Source: JACKBJ01 sp964549495
Lineage (GTDB): Bacteria > Chloroflexota > Anaerolineae > Epilineales > Epilineaceae
NCBI GenBank assembly: GCA_964549495.1
Contig: CAZJWJ010000063.1
Span: 1 to 30,330, forward strand
DNA: 30,330 nt
Reading direction: 5' to 3'
The notes under the pieces are model-generated. The model saw only the letters and a program-made list of their open reading frames with translations, was not told where the DNA came from and did no database searches. Shown here one piece after another: positions 14,739 to 22,447 of this stretch (position 1 is its first letter; the number at the start of each line of letters is the position of its first letter). Position numbers and translations under genes: made by a program.

Positions 14739-16475
14739 ATGAACCTGGATGCGAAGTCCTTGGCCCCTCCGCCGGAGTTGGAGTACGGTCTGAGCGTCGC
14801 GGCACGTCTGACGCTCGATCAATTGCGGCTGCGCAAAGACATGCCGGGCTGGGTCTCCATGACGCTCGAGGGAAGCTACCCGGAGCTGGCGCCGCGGCGG
14901 AGCCCGATCCAGCAGCGCCTGCTGCCCCAGGTGACCAGCCTGCGACAGATCGAAGCGCGCATGGATCGCGTGGCTGCCGACCCCCGCGTACGAGGGCTCG
15001 TGCTCCATATTCGGCAGCTTCAGCTCGGTGCGGCCCAGCTCCAGTCGCTCCGGGCCGCGCTCGGGCGGCTCCGGCGGGCGGGCAAACGCAGCGTAGCCTA
15101 TGCCACGAGCTATGACCGCGCCAGCTACTATCTGGCCTGTGCCGCCGACGAGGTCCTGCTGCAGACCGGAGGTAGCATCGCTCCTCTGGGCCTGCGCTCG
15201 CAGCATGCCTTCCTGGCCGACAGCTTGGAGCGAATCGGACTTCGATTCGATCTCTTGCAGATCTCTCCCTACAAGACCGCGGGTGATGCGTTGACGCGAC
15301 GCGAGCTCTCCGACGAAGCACGGGAGATGGCCGAGTGGCTGTTGGACGATGCTTATGCCGAGATCCTCTCGGCCATCTGCAAGGGCCGAGAGATGGATCT
15401 GCCAGAGGCGGAATCCCTGGTCGACGCCAGCCCCTACACGGATGAGCAGGCGTTGAATCGCGGAGCGATCGATGGCATCTGCGACGAAGCCTCGCTTCCC
15501 GAGCGTCTCGGTGAGGGGGCACCGGCCCAGATCGAGGCCTGGGATCGTGCCGCCAAGCTACTTCGATCGCCGCGACCTCGGCGTGCGGGCCGGCGAGTGG
15601 CTCTGATCCGCATCGAGGGCATGATCGTCGACGGCTACAGCGAGCAGCCGCCGGTCTACCCCCCGCTTCCCGGTCCCTTCGGTGCGCTTCGGGCCGGGGA
15701 TGCAAGCCTGGTGCAGGAAGCGCGAGCGGCCTTGGATGACGACGACGTGGCTGCCGCGGTGGTCTACATCGACTCGCCCGGCGGATCGGCCACCGCTTCG
15801 GAGGCCATAGCCGCGGCCCTCTCCCACTTGGCCCGACACAAGCCCGTCGTGGCCGTGATGGGTTCGGTGGCTGCCTCCGGCGGTTACTACGTCGCGACGC
15901 CGGCGGCCTGGATCTTGGCGCGGCCGGGCAGCATCACCGGTTCGATCGGCGTGATCGCTGGCAAGCTGGTCAGCGCCGCGCTCTACGACCGCATCGGGAT
16001 TCGGCGCGAGCCGCTCCAGCGCGGCCGGAATGCCGACTTTGCCAGCCCGGAGAGAGCCTATTCGGCCGAGCAACGCCAGCAGCTGCGCCAGAGCATCGAG
16101 CGCATCTACGAGGTCTTTCTCTCGCGCGTTGCCGAGTCACGCGGCCTCGATCGCCATTCGCTCGACGCCTTGGCCGGTGGACGCGTTTGGACCGGTCGCC
16201 AGGCGCGGCAGCATGGGCTGATCGACGACTTCGGCGGTCTGGACGAAGGGCTGGAGAAAGCCTGCGAGATGGCCGGACTTCACCGGCGCGCCCCCTTGCG
16301 GGCGCTGGCGCCGATCAAGAAGCAGCGCGCGCCAGGACTCGCCGTGGCGGCCTGGTTTGCGGCCCTGGAGGCGCCCTTGCAGCTCTTGGACGGCCCTGCG
16401 CTATGCCTGTGCCCCTGGTCCGGATTGGATCCCATCCGGGGATCAGCGGCGCCGCTCGGCGGCTTCGACCGATGA
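14739..16475 (+). CDS. sppA: Signal peptide peptidase SppA, long (67K-type, two-domain) form
   Basis: SppA is a Ser/Lys-dyad membrane protease that degrades signal peptides left after protein export. The 578-residue protein has two tandem ClpP-like domains. The N-terminal one provides the general-base lysine (Lys179 in ISPYKTAGDALTRREL), and the C-terminal one carries IDSPGGSATASEAI and the nucleophile Ser380 in GSVAASGGYYVA; GSITGSIGVI follows. These correspond to Lys209 and Ser409 of the E. coli enzyme. GGAGGAATG precedes ATG 14739 at a good distance. No N-terminal membrane helix is visible, unlike E. coli SppA; the protein starts with a polar segment, so it may be peripheral or held by its C-terminus. 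The TGA overlaps the next gene's ATG. Confidence 0.92.
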   Translation: MNLDAKSLAPPPELEYGLSVAARLTLDQLRLRKDMPGWVSMTLEGSYPELAPRRSPIQQRLLPQVTSLRQIEARMDRVAADPRVRGLVLHIRQLQLGAAQLQSLRAALGRLRRAGKRSVAYATSYDRASYYLACAADEVLLQTGGSIAPLGLRSQHAFLADSLERIGLRFDLLQISPYKTAGDALTRRELSDEAREMAEWLLDDAYAEILSAICKGREMDLPEAESLVDASPYTDEQALNRGAIDGICDEASLPERLGEGAPAQIEAWDRAAKLLRSPRPRRAGRRVALIRIEGMIVDGYSEQPPVYPPLPGPFGALRAGDASLVQEARAALDDDDVAAAVVYIDSPGGSATASEAIAAALSHLARHKPVVAVMGSVAASGGYYVATPAAWILARPGSITGSIGVIAGKLVSAALYDRIGIRREPLQRGRNADFASPERAYSAEQRQQLRQSIERIYEVFLSRVAESRGLDRHSLDALAGGRVWTGRQARQHGLIDDFGGLDEGLEKACEMAGLHRRAPLRALAPIKKQRAPGLAVAAWFAALEAPLQLLDGPALCLCPWSGLDPIRGSAAPLGGFDR

Positions 16476-16960
16476 TCACCGACGATGTCGAATTCGGCCA
16501 GGGCGTGAGGGTCTACCAGCCCGAGTTGGTGAACCTCTACGGCTGCCGTATCGGCGCCAGAACCAAGATCGGCGCCTTCGTCGAGATCCAGCGGGGCGTG
16601 GTCGTCGGCGCAGATGTCAAGATCCAGGCGCATGCCTTCATCCCCAGCGGCGTGCGGATCGAGGATGGGGTCTTCATCGGGCCGCACGCGGTCTTCACCA
16701 ACGACAGACATCCCCGGGCGACGAATCCGGATGGCAGCCTTCAAGACGACGACGATTGGGAGTTGCAGGAGACCCTCGTGCGCCGCGGCGCGTCGATTGG
16801 TGCCAACGCCACCATCCTGTGTGGCTTGACCATCGGGCGCGGGGCGATGGTGGCTGCCGGCGCGGTGGTCACGCGCGATGTGGCCGATCACCAACGCGTA
16901 GCGGGGGTGCCGGCTCGCCCCATGGGCGAGGCCGGCACCCCCGGAACTGGCAGGTCATGA
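16472..16960 (+). CDS. Hexapeptide-repeat acyltransferase (WbpD-like N-acetyltransferase)
   Basis: This 162-residue protein forms a left-handed beta-helix, seen as repeated (I/V/L)-G-x-x-x-x units from about residue 5 to 75 and again at 105-145 (GVRIEDGVFIGPHAVFTN; GASIGANATILCGLTIGRG). The conserved FTNDRHPRA loop with its His and the RVAGVPARPMG end match WbpD-type enzymes that N-acetylate amino sugars such as UDP-2-acetamido-3-amino-uronate for surface polysaccharide. Substrate assignment is by family resemblance only; no other sugar-nucleotide genes are next to it. ATG 16472 overlaps the sppA stop (ATGA), so it is translationally coupled. A start further upstream would run inside sppA. 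Confidence 0.85.
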   Translation: MITDDVEFGQGVRVYQPELVNLYGCRIGARTKIGAFVEIQRGVVVGADVKIQAHAFIPSGVRIEDGVFIGPHAVFTNDRHPRATNPDGSLQDDDDWELQETLVRRGASIGANATILCGLTIGRGAMVAAGAVVTRDVADHQRVAGVPARPMGEAGTPGTGRS

Positions 16961-16971
16961 GCCTCGGGTGC

Positions 16972-16993
16972 AACCGGACGACGGGGTCCGGTT
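16972..16993. terminator. Hairpin between convergent genes (bidirectional terminator candidate)
   Basis: AACCGGAC (16972-16979) and GTCCGGTT (16986-16993) form a perfect 8-pair stem with a 6-base loop. It lies between the stop of the acyltransferase gene and the stop of the minus-strand propeller gene. Short A/T ends flank it on both strands. Confidence 0.6.
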
Positions 16994-17003
16994 TCGGACG
17001 CCG

Positions 17004-18143
17004 CTAGTCCGCCGCCAAGCGGCGCAGCGGCTGGCGCAGGTGGCCGCTGATCCGAACATCGATCTGGTAGACGTCCAGCGAGCCGCCACCGGTTGTCGGT
17101 GGGGTGTTGGCCCCGGACCAGATCACGAACCAGTCCCGATCGTTGCCGAGACTGACCGAGGGGGTCGTCTGAACCCCTGGGCCGCCGGCGATGCTCATCG
17201 CGGTGCCGTAGGCAAAGCCGCTGAGTCTCAGACGCTGTGCCATCACGTCCGGCCCGTCGGTAGGATCCTCGTGAACCCAGAGCAGCAGGCTGCGGCTGTC
17301 CTCGCGCCGCTGTTGCGGCAACGGGTCCTCGCTGATGATGGCCGCAGGTGCGTAGTCGTTCTCCGGCGTTTCGACGACCGCGAAGTGGCCGCCGGTCGAT
17401 CCGCCGCGCGGCAAGCCGGTCGGCACGACGCGGGTTCCGAAGATGTCCTTGTTGCCGTTTCGATCATCCGTCCAAAGCACCAGGTAGTACTGGCCCTCGG
17501 TCGGATCGGGTACGATGATCGGTTCCTCCGAAGCGCCGGCCTCCTTGGCGATCTCGAAGGCCTCGCCGCGCGGGCTCAAGGCGGATGCCGAAAAGCGCTG
17601 GCCGTAGATGTCACCGGCATCGTCGCTGTCCTCGCTCCACACGACCAGAAGCTCGCGCCCGTTGCTCACGAAGCTCGGATGGCTCTGATTGCCGGGTCGC
17701 TCGACCATCAGCTTGGGGTGACCGTAGCTCCGGCCGTTGGCGGCGATGCGCTGTCCGTAGATGTCGTAATCGGCTGCGCCGTCGAGCTTCTCGCTCCACA
17801 GGACCAGACCCTCGCCGAGGGCCGGCCATCGCTGGTCACCCGGGACCGTGCCACCGGCCACCCGCCCGGTCAGCTGCCATGCGCCGCCGCTGTCGCCACC
17901 GACCGGAAGGCCGTTGGAAAAGATCCGCTTGGCCATGACCCGGTGCCTGCTGCCGGTGTCCTCGGTCCAGGCCAGAAGCTGCCCGCCGGCGTAGCCGTCG
18001 GCCAGGACCGGATCGACTTGATCGCGCTCCGCAGGGCCGGGGTTGGGGCCTTGAGCCCGCGACTCTCCGGCCAGGCCGAAGGCGGCCGCGAGTGCAAGGC
18101 CGATCGCGATGATGAGGCTCGGTCTCGGCTGCATCCATGTCAT
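17004..18143 (-). CDS. Secreted six-repeat beta-propeller-like protein
   Basis: The 379-residue protein has a clear signal peptide (about 1-31, ...GLAGESRAQG) followed by six tandem repeats of about 55-60 residues. Each repeat pairs a hydrophobic strand ending in W(S/T)(E/D)(D) with a DIYGQR-like strand: LLVVWSEDSDDAGDIYGQRF, YLVLWTDDRNGNKDIFGTRV and LVLWSEKLDGAADYDIYGQR are examples. This predicts a six-bladed propeller outside the cell. No catalytic residues or cell-wall anchor are seen. It is related in style, not closely, to the larger propeller protein at 9643-12222. ATG 18143 is preceded by GAGGAG (minus strand) at a good distance. The upstream gap to moeA contains an imperfect inverted repeat (GGTTCGG with CCCGAAGCC) that may end the moeA transcript; I see no convincing promoter. 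Confidence 0.75.
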   Translation of the reverse strand: MTWMQPRPSLIIAIGLALAAAFGLAGESRAQGPNPGPAERDQVDPVLADGYAGGQLLAWTEDTGSRHRVMAKRIFSNGLPVGGDSGGAWQLTGRVAGGTVPGDQRWPALGEGLVLWSEKLDGAADYDIYGQRIAANGRSYGHPKLMVERPGNQSHPSFVSNGRELLVVWSEDSDDAGDIYGQRFSASALSPRGEAFEIAKEAGASEEPIIVPDPTEGQYYLVLWTDDRNGNKDIFGTRVVPTGLPRGGSTGGHFAVVETPENDYAPAAIISEDPLPQQRREDSRSLLLWVHEDPTDGPDVMAQRLRLSGFAYGTAMSIAGGPGVQTTPSVSLGNDRDWFVIWSGANTPPTTGGGSLDVYQIDVRISGHLRQPLRRLAAD

Positions 18144-18253
18144 GGGCTATCTCCTCGGTACTCGAAATCGGGATCGCGTGCGACTGTATCCAGCCTTAAC
18201 GTATTGGAACGTCCATCGGTTCGGATCTGTGACGACCCGAAGCCAGGCATAGC

Positions 18254-19513
18254 TTACACCAAACCGTGGAAGGGCTGCACTTGCACCACGTCCCGTTCCG
18301 CCGCGCCAGTGGATTCGCGCGGCAAGATGATGAAGCAGTCCGCAGCACCAGCCGATGAGATCTGATGCGAGCCTTGGCCGCCGGCCGGCCGGACCCACAA
18401 GCGGCCTTGCTCGTCGCTGCGAAGCTTGCCGCGCTGGAACTCCGTGCGGCCCGCGCGCTTCTCCAGGGGCGCTTCGCACAAGGCCGGGACCTGCAGGGGA
18501 AGGACATCTCGCTCGCCGGACAGCCGCCGCAGGGCCGGAGCCACCAACTGGTAGAAGGTGACCAGCACCGAGACCGGGTTGCCGGGCAGGCCGTAGAATC
18601 GCGCCGAGCCGATCCGGCCGACGGCCAAGGGCTTGCCGGGCTTGATGGCGATGCGCCACAAGGAAAGCCGCCCCAGTTCCTCGACGGCAGGTTTGACATA
18701 ATCCGTGTCGCCAACCGAAACCCCGCCGGTGGTCAGGACCACATCGCTACAATCGGCGGCCATCTGGAGGGCCGAGCGGACGGTCTCGGGACGGTCCTCG
18801 ATCCTGCCGAGGTCGATCGCCTCGACATCGAGCCTTTCGAGCAGCGCCCGCAGGGCATGCCGGTTGCTGTCGTAGATTTGGCCCGGGCCGAGTGCTGCGC
18901 CCAGCGGGCGGAGTTCGTCTCCGGTGGTGAAGTAGGCTACCCGTGGCCGGCGCCATACCCGGACCTCGGCGAATCCCGCCGCGGCAGCCGCGGCGATTCG
19001 GGCTGGGTGAAGGCGGCAGCCTGCTTCGAGGACGATGGCGCCGGCCGGCAGGTCATCGCCAGCCTTGCGGACGTTGGCACCGGTCTCGACCGGGCCGGGC
19101 AGAAGGATCCGACCACCCTGTTGCTCAACCGCTTCCTGGATGACCACCGCATCGGCGCCCGGAGGCAGGGCCGCGCCGGTGAGGATGCGGAGGCAACTCC
19201 CGGGCTCGAGCTCTTCCGGGTGGGGGTGGCCGGCGATCGACCGGCCGGCCACGCGAAGCGCGACGGGCGACTCGGCTCGGCTGTCCTCGGCTCGCAGGGC
19301 ATAACCGTCCATCGCCGAGCCATCGAAGGGTGGCAGCGGCTGCTCGCTGCGGAGGTCGCGGGCCAGAACCCGTCCCTGCGCTTCGACCAGCGCTCGCGTC
19401 TCGGCGGGTCCGAGCGCGGAGCAATCGGCCAGAATCTGCTCTCGAGCTGCCGCAAACTCCATCAGCTCCGCGCTCTGCTCGGGTCGGTCGCAGCTGTTGA
19501 ACCCTGGGTCCAC
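18254..19513 (-). CDS. moeA: Molybdopterin molybdenumtransferase MoeA
   Basis: MoeA inserts molybdate into adenylated molybdopterin, the last general step of molybdenum cofactor synthesis, in the cytosol. The 419-residue length fits the family. Motifs are PPFDGSAMDGYALR at about 61-74, GSCLRILTGAALPPGADAVV, the domain III TTGGVSVGDTDYVK loop, IKPGKPLAVG and FYGLPGNPVSVLVTF. GTG 19513 is chosen because AGGAGG (minus strand, plus 19520-19525) stands 6 bases upstream; an internal ATG at residue 18 is possible but has no such site. No other Moco genes (moaA, moaC, mogA) or molybdoenzymes are nearby, so it is a stand-alone gene here. It diverges from the unknown gene at 19721. Confidence 0.93.
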   Translation of the reverse strand: MDPGFNSCDRPEQSAELMEFAAAREQILADCSALGPAETRALVEAQGRVLARDLRSEQPLPPFDGSAMDGYALRAEDSRAESPVALRVAGRSIAGHPHPEELEPGSCLRILTGAALPPGADAVVIQEAVEQQGGRILLPGPVETGANVRKAGDDLPAGAIVLEAGCRLHPARIAAAAAAGFAEVRVWRRPRVAYFTTGDELRPLGAALGPGQIYDSNRHALRALLERLDVEAIDLGRIEDRPETVRSALQMAADCSDVVLTTGGVSVGDTDYVKPAVEELGRLSLWRIAIKPGKPLAVGRIGSARFYGLPGNPVSVLVTFYQLVAPALRRLSGERDVLPLQVPALCEAPLEKRAGRTEFQRGKLRSDEQGRLWVRPAGGQGSHQISSAGAADCFIILPRESTGAAERDVVQVQPFHGLV

Positions 19514-19684
19514 CTCGCACCTCCTCGGCCAGCGTCCGGACTTGGACGAGCTCGAATGGTAGCCCGGTTCGGCTCGGAAGGTGCATGCTGCGATCCGGGC
19601 CGAGGCATCCGGCTAGGCCCGGCATCCGGAACCCTCGGGAAACCGGACGTCCGCCGGATCGAATCGGGCCGCTCGGTCGAGGGC

Positions 19685-19713
19685 TTGTGGGCCGGCCGTG
19701 CAGCGGCTATGCT
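19685..19713 (+). promoter_or_regulatory. Promoter directly abutting the start of the unknown 19721 gene
   Basis: TTGTGG (19685-19690) and TATGCT (19708-19713) are 17 bases apart, and the -10 ends 7 bases before ATG 19721. A transcript from here would start at or next to the ATG, and no Shine-Dalgarno is present. This repeats the geometry seen at 9630-9643. Confidence 0.5.
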
Positions 19714-19720
19714 GCCGGTC

Positions 19721-20581
19721 ATGAGCCATACACGGCATAGCAGGCGCAAGATTCCGACATCGCGGCTGCGGGTGGCCGCGCAGGACCTTTCCCGTGCCAG
19801 CTCGGCGCTGGAGCCCGAGCTGCTGGCCAGGCTGCGTCGGGCGCTCGAAGACGAGCCGGTGGCGGGTCCGGAGCCCTGGTCCGCCGCGCGCAGCAGGAGT
19901 GAGCTGCAGCGCATCATGACCGATCGCCTGCAGGCGGCATGGAGAGTCGACCCGGATCCCGAGCGCTTGTCCGAGCTCGTGCTCGATGCCGTCGATCTCC
20001 GGCTCGTGGTCCGACCGGAGGTGGTCGACGCGACCATCGATCGGCTGGTCGATCTGGTCGAACACGATGAGGACCTCGAGCGCCTGGCCTTGGCCGACTA
20101 CGGCGACTATCCCAGCTATCAGGGCGTCGACCTGCACCTGCGCGCGCGGCGGCGCTCCGCGCCCCATCCCAAGGTCCGCTTGAGGATCCAAACGCCCGGA
20201 CAAGCCGAGCATGGCGAAGGCTTGCCCGAATTGACGACCGCCATCCTCGAGTTGCGGCCCAAGGCCGAGGCCGTGGCGCGTGACTTCGGGAATGCCGACG
20301 ATCTCGAGGTCTACTACTTTCTGGAGCTCCTTCCCGACCTGGGCTTCGATCGTTCGGATCCGGCCGGTCTCTACTGCTTGCTCACCACCGCAGCCCAGCA
20401 GGTGGCCTGCTACTGGGCTCCGGATGGCTGGCACCCCTCGGCGCGCGTGGAGGCCTGGATCGTGGGCGCGGAACCCAGCCTCGAGCCCGTAGACGGAGCC
20501 GAGGCCCAAGCCTGCATGGAAGCCTGGTCGGAGGGCGAGGCCATGGACCCGACCAGCGATCTCGCGGGTCGACGGAATTGA
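19721..20581 (+). CDS. Conserved-looking soluble protein of unknown function (286 aa)
   Basis: I do not recognise this protein. It has 286 residues, a short basic N-terminus (MSHTRHSRRKIPTSRLR), a mainly helical acidic middle, two W/Y-rich segments (VYYFLELLPDLGFDRSD; CYWAPDGWHPSARVEAWIVG) and an acidic C-terminus. There is no signal peptide, membrane helix or known catalytic motif. ATG 19721 is chosen from the promoter position; an in-frame ATG at 19709 would lie inside the -10 element. No ribosome binding site is visible, consistent with leaderless translation. Its TGA overlaps the TTG start of the L,D-transpeptidase, so the two form an operon and may work together at the envelope, though this protein itself looks cytosolic. 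Confidence 0.65.
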   Translation: MSHTRHSRRKIPTSRLRVAAQDLSRASSALEPELLARLRRALEDEPVAGPEPWSAARSRSELQRIMTDRLQAAWRVDPDPERLSELVLDAVDLRLVVRPEVVDATIDRLVDLVEHDEDLERLALADYGDYPSYQGVDLHLRARRRSAPHPKVRLRIQTPGQAEHGEGLPELTTAILELRPKAEAVARDFGNADDLEVYYFLELLPDLGFDRSDPAGLYCLLTTAAQQVACYWAPDGWHPSARVEAWIVGAEPSLEPVDGAEAQACMEAWSEGEAMDPTSDLAGRRN

Positions 20582-22212
20582 TCCCGAATTCCGGTCGCCG
20601 CGGTGGGGCGCGGCCGTCGGCGACGGCGACAGCAGCGCTGTTGGTCATCGCGGGACTCCTGTGCGTGTGGCTGCTGATCTTGGCCCTGCTGCAACGCGGC
20701 GGGCGCATGATGCCCGGAAGCCAGGTCTTGGGCATCGGGCTGGGTGGACGCAGCCCGCGCGCGGCCCAGATGCGCCTCGAAGCACACTGGGAGGATCGGC
20801 CGATCGAGGTGACGCTGCCGACCGGCAACACCGCTGTCCCGCCCGCCGAGCTGGGCATCTACCTCGATGGCCCGGAGACCATCCGGTCCCTATGGCATGC
20901 AGGTCGTCGCAGTCAGGACCCATGGCGGCGGCTCTGGCCCGCGGCCCGCCACGCCATCAGTCCCAGTCTCGGTCTCGATCTGGAGGCCGGGGTCGCGACC
21001 CTGCAGCGCCTGGCGGCCACCGAGCGACTGGAAGCCGTCGATGCCCGCCTCGGAATCCGCGACGGAGCGCTATGGGCCGAGACGGGGCGCCCGGGCCTGG
21101 AGATCGATGTCGTGGCGACCAGCATCCGCTTGCAGGCCGAACTGGATCGGATCGTCGAGGCCGGGCGCCTCGAGAGCATCCTGCGCCAGCTGCCACCGCG
21201 GGTTGCCGATCCGGAACCTGCCCGCGACCGGGCAGCCGCGCTGCTGCAGCAAGACCTTCGGCTGGATCTCTGGGATCCGGTCTCGAATCGCGAGCGGGCG
21301 CATTCGGTCGCCGCAGGGACCTGGCGCGCATGGGTCCGGCCGGTCATCGACCCGGCGTCACCCGGGCGACCGCGCTGGTTGATGTCCTCCGCTGTCATCG
21401 ATCCCGATCGCATCGCGAGCCTCTCGGTGCTCGACGCGTCGACTTACGTCGAGCCCGAGGAGCTGCAGAGGGCGCTGGTCGAGGCGCTGGATGGTGGCCG
21501 AACCGAGCTGCGCTTGCGCCTGCACCATCGCCCGCGTCAACATCAGGTAGCCGCCGGGGAGACCTTGGCCGCCATCGGCCGGATCCACGGCATCCCTTAT
21601 CCCTGGATCCAAGCCGCGAATCCCGGGTCGGGCGACCGCTTGCGTGCCGGACAGATGCTGCAGATCCCACCGGCGGACCATTTCATCCAGCGCCCCATCG
21701 TCGAGGGCAAGCGCATCGTGGTCGATCTCGACGCCCATCGCACGCGGGTCTACCAGGACGGGCTCCTGCGCTGGGACTGGCCCAGCAGCAGCGGCGTGGT
21801 CGAAAGCCCGACCGCGCCGGGCGTCTATCAGGTCCAGAGCCTTGAAGCCGAAGCCTACGCCAGCGCCTGGCAGCTGCGCATGCCCTATTTCATCGGCATC
21901 TATCAACCGGCGCCCAGCGCGACGGTCACCAACGGATTCCACGGTCAACCCATCCACGACCGGCTCGGCCCCTTGTGGCTGGGGCAGATCGGCATGCGCG
22001 TGACCTATGGCTGCATCCTCTTGGACGACCCGAACGCGGCGCAGCTCTATGAATGGGCCGAACCGGGTGTCATCGTGGAGTTGCGCTCGGCCTCGGGCCC
22101 CCGGCTCCCCGGCAGCTCGCTCGGATTGCCGCGCCGGGCACCGGTGGGGCCCGCGATCGCCAACCGGAGCCTACCGGTGGATCCGCTTGTCGCCCCCGGG
22201 GCCTCGTGGTAA
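20578..22212 (+). CDS. L,D-transpeptidase (YkuD) with LysM and YoaR-like peptidoglycan-binding region
   Basis: The family cross-links peptidoglycan (3-3 bonds) or attaches proteins to it, outside the membrane. The 544-residue protein has one N-terminal membrane helix (about 18-40), then a VanW/YoaR-like region with MMPGSQVLGIGLGGRSPRAA at about 43-62. A LysM domain (about 322-364: HQVAAGETLAAIGRIHGIPY... LRAGQMLQIP) is followed by a YkuD catalytic domain from about 370. The catalytic signature, normally HXX14-17(S/T)HGChN, is seen as NGFHGQP (His455) and TYGCILLDD with nucleophile Cys479. Tyr477 stands where His is usual and Leu where Arg is usual. A Pro-rich tail of about 40 residues follows. 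TTG 20578 overlaps the preceding stop. The rho promoter lies in its last codons. Confidence 0.88.
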   Translation: MIPNSGRRGGARPSATATAALLVIAGLLCVWLLILALLQRGGRMMPGSQVLGIGLGGRSPRAAQMRLEAHWEDRPIEVTLPTGNTAVPPAELGIYLDGPETIRSLWHAGRRSQDPWRRLWPAARHAISPSLGLDLEAGVATLQRLAATERLEAVDARLGIRDGALWAETGRPGLEIDVVATSIRLQAELDRIVEAGRLESILRQLPPRVADPEPARDRAAALLQQDLRLDLWDPVSNRERAHSVAAGTWRAWVRPVIDPASPGRPRWLMSSAVIDPDRIASLSVLDASTYVEPEELQRALVEALDGGRTELRLRLHHRPRQHQVAAGETLAAIGRIHGIPYPWIQAANPGSGDRLRAGQMLQIPPADHFIQRPIVEGKRIVVDLDAHRTRVYQDGLLRWDWPSSSGVVESPTAPGVYQVQSLEAEAYASAWQLRMPYFIGIYQPAPSATVTNGFHGQPIHDRLGPLWLGQIGMRVTYGCILLDDPNAAQLYEWAEPGVIVELRSASGPRLPGSSLGLPRRAPVGPAIANRSLPVDPLVAPGASW

Positions 22213-22215
22213 ACT
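22187..22215 (+). promoter_or_regulatory. Sigma-70-type promoter for rho
   Basis: TTGTCG (22187-22192) and TAAACT (22210-22215) are 17 bases apart, overlapping the end of the transpeptidase gene. It would give rho a leader of about 225 bases. Confidence 0.6.
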
Positions 22216-22244
22216 AGCCCCGCCGTTCGCGCTAGCGCCTGCGG

Positions 22245-22290
22245 CACTCCCCCTCTCAACTGCGCGGTTTCCGCGCATCTCCACCTCGCA
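22245..22290 (+). promoter_or_regulatory. C-rich segments flanking a hairpin in the rho leader (candidate autoregulatory rut region)
   Basis: A perfect 7-pair hairpin, TGCGCGG (22261-22267) with CCGCGCA (22271-22277), has pyrimidine-rich, G-poor sequence on both sides (ACTCCCCCTCTCAAC before, TCTCCACCTC after). Rho binds C-rich unstructured RNA, and rho genes in several bacteria are autogenously attenuated in their leader. The role here is inferred from composition and position. Confidence 0.35.
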
Positions 22291-22447
22291 GACAGGTCGA
22301 GACCCGACCGGCAAGCGCTGCTTGTCGATTCCTGCAGCGCCGCCCCGCTTCACCGGGCTGCGCGCCATCGGGTCTAGGGTGGCACGTGCCTTCGCTCGGC
22401 CATGGGCCTGCACCAGCGCCCGACATTGCGGGCATCCAGGAATGAGC

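Noticed and set aside
18365..19720. Long plus-strand extension of the 19721 gene
   Set aside because: It is antisense to moeA and crosses the divergent promoter region. The promoter at 19685-19713 sets the start.
22222..22447. A small gene in the rho leader
   Set aside because: The in-frame extension of rho upstream of 22442 overlaps the promoter and has no conserved sequence, and no other frame has a good start. A regulatory leader explains it better.
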